DNA from: Oscillospiraceae bacterium
GTDB lineage: Bacteria; Bacillota; Clostridia; Oscillospirales; Ruminococcaceae
Reading direction: 5' to 3'
Assembly: GCA_016302655.1 (NCBI GenBank)
Contig: JAEDNF010000053.1
Location: 1 to 8,721 of the forward strand
DNA: 8,721 bases
Part shown: positions 1 to 4,980 of the stretch, in pieces
Numbering within the stretch: position 1 is the first letter of the stretch
How the letters are laid out: every line of letters starts with the position of its first letter
Notes under the pieces: generated by a model
Told to the model about the DNA's origin: nothing
Databases searched by the model: none
What the model saw: the letters and a program-made list of their open reading frames with translations, nothing else
Position numbers and translations under genes: made by a program

Positions 1-144
1 ATTAATATCTTTGTTTCTTTCATAATTCCATGAAGCTAGTAATTCGGGATATCTCTCAAACAACCCACCATTTAACATAGCACGCTGATGTCTTTTGGAT
101 GCAACACTTTTTCTTCCACATTCAGGGCAAACAACAAGTGCCAT
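1..144 (-). CDS. Zinc-ribbon protein, N-terminal part only (cut by the window edge)
   Basis: This is the first 48 codons of a minus-strand gene that continues past the left end. It starts at ATG 144-142, with an AAGGAG ribosome binding site at 158-153, eight bases upstream, and a consensus promoter just beyond. A CPECG knuckle lies at residues 6-10 (Cys6, Cys9), so a zinc ribbon is likely. Residues 32-48 read YPELLASWNYERNKDIN, which resembles the repeated P-E-L-x-x-x-W-x-x-x-x-N unit of the 'probable zinc-ribbon' family (DUF4379 type). Members of that family carry several such units and are sometimes fused to endonuclease-like domains, but no function can be assigned from this fragment. The open frame, ribosome binding site and promoter make the gene itself convincing. 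The family call rests on one short motif. Confidence 0.75.
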   Translation of the reverse strand, partial: MALVVCPECGRKSVASKRHQRAMLNGGLFERYPELLASWNYERNKDIN

Positions 145-178
145 AAAACATACTCCTTTTCATTTATTATTATAAAAT

Positions 179-207
179 ATTATATCACGACATCATAATT
201 TTGTCAA
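179..207 (-). promoter_or_regulatory. Perfect consensus sigma-A promoter for the zinc-ribbon gene
   Basis: On the minus strand, TTGACA (207-202) and TATAAT (184-179) are separated by exactly 17 bases. Transcription should begin near 172, giving a leader of under 30 bases before the ATG at 144. A fully consensus promoter suggests strong expression or tight control by a repressor. No operator palindrome is obvious over it. Confidence 0.85.
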
Positions 208-246
208 CATTAAATTGTTAGTTATGTTTTTGGTCCTTTCTGAAAT

Positions 247-275
247 AAAAAAGTGCGCAGCCGAAGCCACGCACC
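247..275 (-). terminator. Intrinsic terminator of the small RNA
   Basis: On the minus strand a 9-bp stem (outer GUGCG with CGCAC, two inner G-U pairs) is closed by a C(UUCG)G tetraloop and followed immediately by six U residues (252-247). It lies between the small-RNA promoter and the separate promoter of the zinc-ribbon gene. Confidence 0.85.
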
Positions 276-401
276 GAAAAATGCACAACTCCGATTGCTG
301 CGACACAATTCATATCCTGTACAAGTATATGAAAATAGAGCATGCACTTTTACCGTAGTAAAAATGAATACTTGTACAGTTTAAATATTGAATTGTGTCG
401 C
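247..401 (-). ncRNA. Probable small structured RNA of about 155 nt, family not recognised
   Basis: A consensus promoter (408-436) predicts a start at G401. This is exactly the first base of a 13-bp perfect stem, 401-389 pairing with 312-300 (GCGACACAAUUCA with UGAAUUGUGUCGC). After a bulged A, a short AU stretch and a UAAA bulge, a second perfect 12-bp stem follows (379-368 with 328-317, CUGUACAAGUAU). The apical region contains a small UUUUAC/GUAAAA hairpin closed by a C(UACG)G tetraloop. A linker of about 25 nt (299-276) leads to a UUCG-capped intrinsic terminator. There is no start codon with a ribosome binding site and no long reading frame on this strand. Promoter, stem and terminator being in register argues for a real RNA. 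Alternatives are a leader attenuator of the zinc-ribbon gene or a MITE-like palindrome. The 6S RNA fold does not fit well because the internal loop is small and the 3' terminator is separate. Confidence 0.6.
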
Positions 402-407
402 AACTTT

Positions 408-436
408 ATTTTAGCACAGGAAAATGGTATTGTCAA
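408..436 (-). promoter_or_regulatory. Near-perfect sigma-A promoter for the small RNA
   Basis: On the minus strand, TTGACA (436-431) and TAAAAT (413-408) are separated by 17 bases. The predicted first base is G401, which is also the first paired base of the long RNA stem. It is divergent from the fluoride-riboswitch promoter, and the two -35 boxes are about 58 bases apart. Confidence 0.8.
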
Positions 437-494
437 TCTGTTCCAAAAATATTTTTTGTCAGCCGACTTTTGCTCTCGCTGTGTTCATGCCCTC

Positions 495-523
495 TTGACA
501 ACTGGGCTATGTAATGCTATAAT
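495..523 (+). promoter_or_regulatory. Perfect consensus sigma-A promoter for the riboswitch-antiporter unit
   Basis: TTGACA (495-500) and TATAAT (518-523) are spaced by exactly 17 bases. The predicted start is near G530, a few bases before the aptamer. A constitutively strong promoter fits a unit whose control lies in the transcribed leader. Confidence 0.88.
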
Positions 524-535
524 AGACCCGTAATA

Positions 536-610
536 AAGGGAATGATGTTCTCCCTGAGGCTTTAGCCCAAACCGCTTTGAATTATAAAATTTTAAGCTGA
601 TGACTTCTGC
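536..610 (+). promoter_or_regulatory. Fluoride riboswitch aptamer (crcB motif)
   Basis: The leader carries the conserved parts of the crcB RNA in order. First is GGGAAUGAUGUUCUCCC (538-554), which matches the G-G-n-n-A-U-G-n-n-G-U-U-C-n-n-C-C pattern with GGGA/UCCC pairing. Then come AAACCGCU (569-576) and AGCUGAUGACUUCUGC (595-610). The AAACCGCU strand continues into a roughly 10-bp stem with AAUUUUAAGC (575-597 region, AUAA loop). An extra small hairpin (GGC-UUUA-GCC, 558-567) sits in the variable linker. Known fluoride riboswitches turn on fluoride-resistance genes, including CrcB/Fluc channels, CLC-F transporters and Na+/H+ antiporters, and an antiporter lies directly downstream here. One helix (AUGU at 545-548 with ACUU at 603-606) has a U-U mismatch, a small departure from the typical form. 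Confidence 0.92.
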
Positions 611-638
611 GTTTTACGCAGTAGCTGTCGGCTTTTTT
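595..638 (+). terminator. Fluoride-controlled intrinsic terminator (riboswitch expression platform)
   Basis: A long hairpin pairs AGCUGA (595-600) with UCGGCU (628-633) and CUGCG (607-611) with CGCAG (617-621), with a few mismatches between, and is followed by U633-U638. Its 5' arm is the 3' strand of the aptamer, so the two folds exclude each other. Fluoride binding should hold the aptamer, prevent the terminator and allow transcription. Without fluoride, transcription should stop about 20 bases before the antiporter start codon. Confidence 0.85.
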
Positions 639-657
639 GTTTGTAAGGAGATATTTT

Positions 658-1830
658 ATGTTATTTTCACTCGCCCTTATTTTCCTGCTCGGCTTTCTTG
701 CAGGAGAACTGTGCAAAAAACTGCACTTACCTGCCCTTATCGGTATGCTTGCGGTAGGAATAGCCATCGGTCCGCACGCTTTGGGACTTATCGATGGTTC
801 GGTGCTTGATATATCGGCACAGCTGAGAAAAATTGCGCTTGTAATCATCCTTATGCGTGCAGGCTTGTCGCTGAATTTAGCGGATTTAAAGCGTGTCGGC
901 AGGCCGGCTGTCCTTATGTGCTTTGTCCCTGCGTGTATCGAGATGTTTGCAACGGCACTTCTTGCTCCGCTTCTGCTCGGTATTTCATTTACCGAAGCAC
1001 TTCTTCTCGGATCGGTGATAGCGGCAGTCTCTCCTGCGGTGATAGTGCCGAAGATGCTGAAGCTTATGGAGGAGGGCAGAGGGCAGACAAACAGTATACC
1101 TCAGCTTATCCTTGCAGGAGCGTCACTTGACGATGTGTTTGTTATAGTAATGTTTTCTGTTTTTTCATCACTCGTACAAAGCGGAAACTTCAATGCGCTT
1201 GATTTAGCAAGGATACCGCTATCGATAATTCTCGGTGCGGCGGCAGGAGCGATTATAGGATATCTCCTCGGAAAACTGATGAAGCTTATTCATATACGGG
1301 ATACCGCGAAACTGCTGATACTTGTCAGCATATCGTTCCTTTTGTGTGCGGCGGAGGACAGCTTCGGTATGATAGTGCCGTTCTCGTCGCTGGTGGCTGT
1401 AACTGTCAGCGGAATAACCATAAAGAAGGTGCGCCCCGAGGCGTCGCAAAGGCTGTCGGGCAAGCTCGGCAAAATATGGGTGGCGGCTGAGATAATGCTG
1501 TTTGTGCTTGTCGGTGCGGCGGTCGATATAAGCTATGCGGCAAATGCGGGAGCGGCGGCTGTGGCACTGATATTCGCCGTGCTGATTTTCAGGGCGCTTG
1601 GAGTCCTGCTGTGCTTTGTAAAAACAAAACTGCCGATAAAACAGCGGCTGTTCTGCTGTATCGCCTATCTGCCTAAAGCGACCGTGCAGGCGGCTATAGG
1701 CGGCGTACCGCTTGCTATGGGGCTTGCCTGCGGAAATACGGTGCTTACTGTGGCTGTGCTGTCGATAATCATTACAGCGCCGCTCGGTGCGTTCCTGATA
1801 GATATTACATATAAGAAATTGCTCGACTGA
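658..1830 (+). CDS. Cation:proton antiporter, fluoride-riboswitch controlled
   Basis: This 390-residue protein is almost entirely hydrophobic, with roughly 11-12 membrane helices and short loops, as expected for a monovalent cation:proton antiporter (CPA superfamily, Na+/H+ exchanger domain). The start is ATG 658, with AAGGAG at 645-650 seven bases upstream; a TTG at 637 lies in the terminator U-run and is unlikely. Visible signatures are RAGLSLNL (67-74), the GSVIAAVSPAVIVPKML segment (118-134) and GASLDDV (154-160), where Asp158-Asp159 are the likely ion-binding pair. Adjacent acidic residues are typical of electrogenic antiporters. There is no cytosolic TrkA-type regulatory domain. Antiporters behind fluoride riboswitches are a known association; they probably export fluoride-linked protons or restore ion balance during fluoride stress, but the transported ion cannot be read from sequence. 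It stands alone as a single-gene unit. No convincing terminator follows. Confidence 0.9.
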   Translation: MLFSLALIFLLGFLAGELCKKLHLPALIGMLAVGIAIGPHALGLIDGSVLDISAQLRKIALVIILMRAGLSLNLADLKRVGRPAVLMCFVPACIEMFATALLAPLLLGISFTEALLLGSVIAAVSPAVIVPKMLKLMEEGRGQTNSIPQLILAGASLDDVFVIVMFSVFSSLVQSGNFNALDLARIPLSIILGAAAGAIIGYLLGKLMKLIHIRDTAKLLILVSISFLLCAAEDSFGMIVPFSSLVAVTVSGITIKKVRPEASQRLSGKLGKIWVAAEIMLFVLVGAAVDISYAANAGAAAVALIFAVLIFRALGVLLCFVKTKLPIKQRLFCCIAYLPKATVQAAIGGVPLAMGLACGNTVLTVAVLSIIITAPLGAFLIDITYKKLLD

Positions 1831-1963
1831 ACCGAAAAATTCAAATGACGGTATAAGCCTGTATGCGTAAAAAATATATTGCGTTATATGACAAAACGCA
1901 GCGTCTGACAGTGTGCATAACAACGAATTTTTCCAAAAAATAACCGTTTTTATTAAAAAAATA

Positions 1964-1992
1964 TTGACATATATGCTGTGTAATGATAACAT
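1964..1992 (+). promoter_or_regulatory. Extended -10 promoter for the FN3 protein
   Basis: TTGACA (1964-1969) is followed after 17 bases by TAACAT (1987-1992), with a TG at 1984-1985 forming an extended -10. It lies in an AT-rich stretch. Transcription from near 1999 would give a leader of about 45 bases containing a small hairpin (2011-2027) shortly before the ribosome binding site. Confidence 0.7.
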
Positions 1993-2044
1993 AAATATGT
2001 ATAAAATTCTGCGGCGCTATGCCGTATGTAAAGGAGAGGTTACA

Positions 2045-4156
2045 GTGAAGTTTTTAAAAGCGGCTACATTGTTGTCTGCCGGCTTTATTGCGGCTGCACT
2101 TTGCTCGTTGTGTGCAGGTGCGGAAGATTATACCGGCGGTGATGATACTGCTGTTTTTGACGGAGCATATTTTTGCTCCGAAGATGCGCCTGAGGCACTT
2201 TCCAAGACAGCTGAACAGCCTAACGCAGTAAGCGGTCTTTCTTTTTCCTCAAGAAGCGATTCTTCAATAATTCTCAAATGGGGAACAGTCAGCAAAGCAG
2301 ACGGATATATACTTGAGTATCTGGACGGAGAAAAGTTCACAAAACTGGCTACATTTACTGCCGGTGATGAAATGACATACGGATGCTACGATCTTTCTCC
2401 TGCAACACTGTATAAATTCCGTATCCGTTGCTATGTAAATGATAACGGCAACCGTATTTACAGCGATTACAGCAAGGTGCTTGAAGTCAGAACTTATCCT
2501 GCCGTAATGACCGCTATGAGTCAGACAGACGCAACGGTTGACTCGGTTACTCTGCAGTGGTACAGAAATTCTACCGCAAAAGGTTATGTTATCGAGAAGG
2601 CGGTAGGAGACGGATGGGAAAGAGTAATAACCATCAAAGACGGCAACACAACTCAGTATACGGTAACGGGGCTTGCTTCGGGAACGACATATCAGTTCCG
2701 CATCAAGCGTTATATTTATGACGGGGAGCAGATGCTGTTCGGCGGATATTCTTCCGTAACTACAGCAAACACAGTGCCTTCGGCACCGACAGGCTTTTCG
2801 GTTTCATCGAAGACAAATACTTCCGTTTCATTAAAGTGGAACAAGCAAAACGCCGACGGATTTATCCTTGATATTTATGACGGCTCATCCTGGACAAACA
2901 AAATAATCAATAACGGTTATGCCGTAAGCTATAATGTAACCGGTCTCAAATCAGGCGCTTCGTATAAATTCCGTATCAATGCATACAAAGGAGATATCAG
3001 CGGAGACAAAACTTATCCGTATTGCTCCGGCGGTTATGCTTTACTTGCCGTAAACACAAAGCCTGATAATATTACCGGTCTTAAAGCGACAACCTCTACC
3101 GCTACATCTGTAACGCTCGGATGGAACAAGAATACATCTGCTTCAGGCTATATTATTGAGCGCTATAACGGCTCGTCATGGGTAAGAGCTGCACGCATAT
3201 CGGCTAATTCCACAGTAAGTTATACCGTTTCAAGCCTTTCAGCAGGCAAGGAGTATAAGTTCAGGATCAAAGCATTCAAGAATTTCGGCGGTGTTTACGA
3301 ATACAGCGGTTATACAAATCTTACCGCTTGTACAAAGCCTACAGCTGTCAGCAGCTTTAAATTAAAATCAAGAACAAATACTTCAATAACGCTCAGCTGG
3401 GCAAAAAACAGCACGGCACAGGGCTACATACTTGAACGCTATGACGGCTCAAAATGGGCAACGGTCAAAAAGATAACTTCAAATGCAACGACGAGCTATA
3501 CCGTGACCGGACTTAAGTCAAGCACTTCCAATAAGTTCCGCATCAAGGCTTACTATAGCACTCTTTCAAGCGCATATACCTATACCACAGTCAACACTCT
3601 GCCGTCTGCTATGACAGGCTTCAAGGCGAGCGCTAAGACAAATAACAGCATAACGCTGGGCTGGAGCAAGAATAGCTCCGCAGACGGATATATCATCGAG
3701 TACTACAGCGGCGGTAAATGGGTACGGCTAAAGAAGCTCACATCAAACACCTATGTTTCTTTCAAATTCAACTCATTAAAGCCTTCCACAACATACAAGT
3801 TCAGGATAAAAGCATACAAGACGATCAATTCTGCGGTGCAGTACAGCGTATATACGAATCTTACCGTAAATACTAAGCCCAATAATGTAACGGGTGTTTA
3901 TGTAAGCAAGGTGACTATGATATCTGCTACGCTTTCATGGAATAAGAACACAACAGCAGGCGGATATATAGTTGAACGTTATGACGGTACGCAGTGGGTA
4001 CGCATAAAGAAGTGTACAAGCAACACGGTTACATCTTGTGCAGTACTCGGACTTAAACCCGGCACAACATATAAGTTCAGAATCAAAGCATATAAGACAA
4101 TAAACGGTACAGCTGAGTACAGCGGATACACTTATTGCAATGTTATAACACAATAA
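2045..4156 (+). CDS. Secreted protein of seven fibronectin type III domains
   Basis: The best start is GTG 2045, eight bases after AAGGAG (2031-2036). It gives a clean signal peptide (residues 1 to about 26: MKFLKAA, a hydrophobic core, then AGA before the mature part); an upstream in-frame GTG at 1913 lacks these signals. The 703-residue product has an acidic linker (27-58) and then seven FN3 domains at about 59-151, 152-244, 245-339, 340-431, 432-519, 520-611 and 612-703. Most begin at a Pro and carry T-S-I-T-L-x-W, G-Y-I-x-E-x-Y and Y-K-F-R-I-K-A-Y. The chain ends exactly at the last FN3 domain. I see no enzyme domain, dockerin, LPXTG, SLH or membrane anchor, so it is probably released or held by protein contacts. 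FN3 arrays in gut clostridia often serve as spacers or binding surfaces in carbohydrate or adhesion systems. The role here is unknown. Repeat 7 uniquely has Cys657, Cys665 and Cys698. Confidence 0.88.
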   Translation: MKFLKAATLLSAGFIAAALCSLCAGAEDYTGGDDTAVFDGAYFCSEDAPEALSKTAEQPNAVSGLSFSSRSDSSIILKWGTVSKADGYILEYLDGEKFTKLATFTAGDEMTYGCYDLSPATLYKFRIRCYVNDNGNRIYSDYSKVLEVRTYPAVMTAMSQTDATVDSVTLQWYRNSTAKGYVIEKAVGDGWERVITIKDGNTTQYTVTGLASGTTYQFRIKRYIYDGEQMLFGGYSSVTTANTVPSAPTGFSVSSKTNTSVSLKWNKQNADGFILDIYDGSSWTNKIINNGYAVSYNVTGLKSGASYKFRINAYKGDISGDKTYPYCSGGYALLAVNTKPDNITGLKATTSTATSVTLGWNKNTSASGYIIERYNGSSWVRAARISANSTVSYTVSSLSAGKEYKFRIKAFKNFGGVYEYSGYTNLTACTKPTAVSSFKLKSRTNTSITLSWAKNSTAQGYILERYDGSKWATVKKITSNATTSYTVTGLKSSTSNKFRIKAYYSTLSSAYTYTTVNTLPSAMTGFKASAKTNNSITLGWSKNSSADGYIIEYYSGGKWVRLKKLTSNTYVSFKFNSLKPSTTYKFRIKAYKTINSAVQYSVYTNLTVNTKPNNVTGVYVSKVTMISATLSWNKNTTAGGYIVERYDGTQWVRIKKCTSNTVTSCAVLGLKPGTTYKFRIKAYKTINGTAEYSGYTYCNVITQ
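2219..4153 (+). repeat. Seven tandem FN3-coding units of about 264-285 bp
   Basis: Units begin at the proline codons at 2219, 2498, 2777, 3062, 3338, 3602 and 3878. Protein similarity between units is high (for example Y-K-F-R-I-K-A-Y recurs), but synonymous positions differ. For instance, the TTYKFRIKAYKTIN block shared by units 6 and 7 is coded with different codons. The duplications are therefore old, and the protein surface appears to be under selection. The fifth unit is the shortest, with a trimmed E-F loop region (about 88 residues). Confidence 0.85.
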
Positions 4157-4166
4157 ACATTAAGCA

Positions 4167-4194
4167 AAACGGCAGGCCTTTCGGTCTGCCGTTT
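4167..4194. terminator. Bidirectional terminator between the FN3 gene and hsp20
   Basis: A 12-bp stem (AAACGGCAGGCC with GGTCTGCCGTTT, one G-U pair) encloses a TTTC loop. T-rich ends on both strands (GTTT after the plus-strand arm, GTTTT after the minus-strand arm) let it serve both converging genes. The FN3 stop codon is 10 bases to the left and the hsp20 stop codon about 31 bases to the right. Confidence 0.85.
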
Positions 4195-4225
4195 CACTAT
4201 TCGCTTATTACATTGTCATTATAGC

Positions 4226-4669
4226 TTATTCAATGGCAATATAATTGTTCACCTCGGGCTGTGCTGTCTTAGGTACGGATACCTTCAGTATACCGTCCTC
4301 AAATTTAGCGGATACATCCCTTGCCTGAACGCCTCTTCCGACAAAGAAGCTCCTGCTGCATTGTCCTTCGTAACGCTCACGCCTGATGTACTTGCCGTCT
4401 TTGCCGTTTCCGCTCTCTTTCTCAAGGCTCTTTACAGCGCCTATTGTCAGATAGCCGTCATCGAGCTTAAGCGATACATCCTCTTTTTTGAATCCGGGGA
4501 GGTCTATATCAAGCTCGTAGGAGTTTTCCGTTTCACGAACATCTGTTTTCATTACATTTTTTGCGTTTTTGCCGTAAAGCGGATCGTTCTTGCCGAATAC
4601 GGACGGCATCATAAATCTGTCGTCAAAAAAGTCGTCAAATAAGTTTTCATTGAAAATTGCAGGTAACAT
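4226..4669 (-). CDS. hsp20: Small heat-shock protein, Hsp20 / alpha-crystallin family
   Basis: This 147-residue ATP-independent holdase keeps unfolding proteins soluble in the cytoplasm until DnaK/ClpB-type chaperones refold them. The N-terminal arm (1-38, FDDFFDDRF) is followed by the alpha-crystallin domain from about 40 to 135. The domain begins with MKTDVRETENSYELDIDLPG (40-59) and ends with AKFEDGILKVSVPK (121-134), which contains the family's A-x-x-x-x-G-I-L signature. The C-terminal tail carries the I-x-I oligomer-linking motif (Ile144-Ala-Ile146). Length and layout are typical of clostridial Hsp18/Hsp20. The start is ATG 4669-4667, with GGAGGA at 4682-4677 seven bases upstream. It is a single-gene unit with a leader of about 100 nt and a promoter embedded in a CIRCE element, so HrcA repression and heat induction are expected. 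Confidence 0.95.
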   Translation of the reverse strand: MLPAIFNENLFDDFFDDRFMMPSVFGKNDPLYGKNAKNVMKTDVRETENSYELDIDLPGFKKEDVSLKLDDGYLTIGAVKSLEKESGNGKDGKYIRRERYEGQCSRSFFVGRGVQARDVSAKFEDGILKVSVPKTAQPEVNNYIAIE

Positions 4670-4776
4670 AAGTCATTCCTCCATTCATACAATATGCGGT
4701 GCTGTGATAAACGCAGTGCCGATCATTTGCTACCTTGTACTTTCCCGAGGCGGTTCCTCTTTCTTTGTACAACTAC

Positions 4777-4804
4777 ATTATAGCACGGTTTTTAGCACTG
4801 TCAA
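4777..4804 (-). promoter_or_regulatory. hsp20 promoter overlapping the CIRCE operator
   Basis: On the minus strand, TTGACA (4804-4799) and TATAAT (4782-4777) are 16 bases apart. The -35 box lies inside the CIRCE element (4792-4818), so bound HrcA would block RNA polymerase. Transcription should begin near 4770, leaving a leader of about 100 nt before the hsp20 start codon. Confidence 0.85.
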
Positions 4805-4818
4805 TAGGAGAGTGCTAA
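4792..4818. promoter_or_regulatory. CIRCE element (HrcA repressor operator)
   Basis: TTAGCACTG, nine bases, then GAGTGCTAA: this matches the CIRCE consensus TTAGCACTC-N9-GAGTGCTAA at 17 of 18 arm positions. The single change (base 4800) converts what would be TTGAGA on the minus strand into the perfect -35 hexamer TTGACA. HrcA is known to bind this operator when GroEL keeps it active, releasing it during heat stress. The hrcA gene is not in the window. Confidence 0.93.
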
Positions 4819-4894
4819 TTTTCACAAAATCTTCTTAAAACTATGACAATTTTGATATTTTCGGGCGAAAAATCGGGTTTATTTAATTTTTCGC

Positions 4895-4923
4895 TTGCTT
4901 TTTCATAATAAATGTAGGATAAT
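4895..4923 (+). promoter_or_regulatory. Likely promoter of the prmA-recD2 operon
   Basis: TTGCTT (4895-4900) is followed after 17 bases by GATAAT (4918-4923). It is a weaker match than the other promoters in the window but well placed, about 50 bases before the prmA start codon. A second TATAAT (4925-4930) is too far from this -35 box but could pair with a poorer upstream sequence. Confidence 0.5.
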
Positions 4924-4980
4924 ATATAATAGAAAAATGTTCGCTGTAAAACGGAACTGTAATAAATGAGAGGTAGCGTT

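Noticed and set aside
300..401. The long inverted repeat as a MITE or IS remnant
   Set aside because: No target-site duplication or transposase trace is visible, and the stem starts exactly at a predicted transcription start. It is kept as an alternative to the small RNA but not favoured.
247..401. 6S RNA
   Set aside because: 6S has a large central bubble and a closing stem made from both ends of the RNA. Here the internal loop is small and the 3' end forms a separate terminator hairpin.
342..533. A 63-codon plus-strand open frame
   Set aside because: It runs across the structured RNA and both divergent promoters, has no ribosome binding site, and its peptide looks like random low-complexity sequence.
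637..657. An earlier TTG start for the antiporter
   Set aside because: It lies in the U-run of the riboswitch terminator and has no ribosome binding site; ATG 658 is well placed behind AAGGAG.
1834..1933. A 9-bp inverted repeat (GAAAAATTC / GAATTTTTC, 82 bases apart) and a TGCGTT/AACGCA hairpin in the gap after the antiporter
   Set aside because: The sequence is AT-rich, the arms are far apart and no U-run follows the hairpin on the plus strand, so neither is a convincing terminator or RNA.
1219..1992. Long minus-strand open frame opposite the antiporter
   Set aside because: Its composition follows the codon pattern of the real gene on the other strand, and it resembles no protein family.
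1913..2044. An earlier GTG start for the FN3 protein
   Set aside because: It would lie upstream of the promoter and would bury the signal peptide 44 residues inside the protein.
2219..4153. The tandem repeats as a CRISPR array or DNA-level satellite
   Set aside because: The units are about 270 bp long, encode FN3 domains in one open frame and differ at synonymous positions.
4361..4838. Plus-strand open frames across hsp20 and its promoter region
   Set aside because: They are opposite-strand readings of a clear Hsp20 gene and its CIRCE promoter and have no ribosome binding sites.
4792..4980. HrcA control of prmA by the same CIRCE element
   Set aside because: The operator overlaps the hsp20 -35 box but lies about 77 bases upstream of the likely prmA -35 box, too far for direct blocking.
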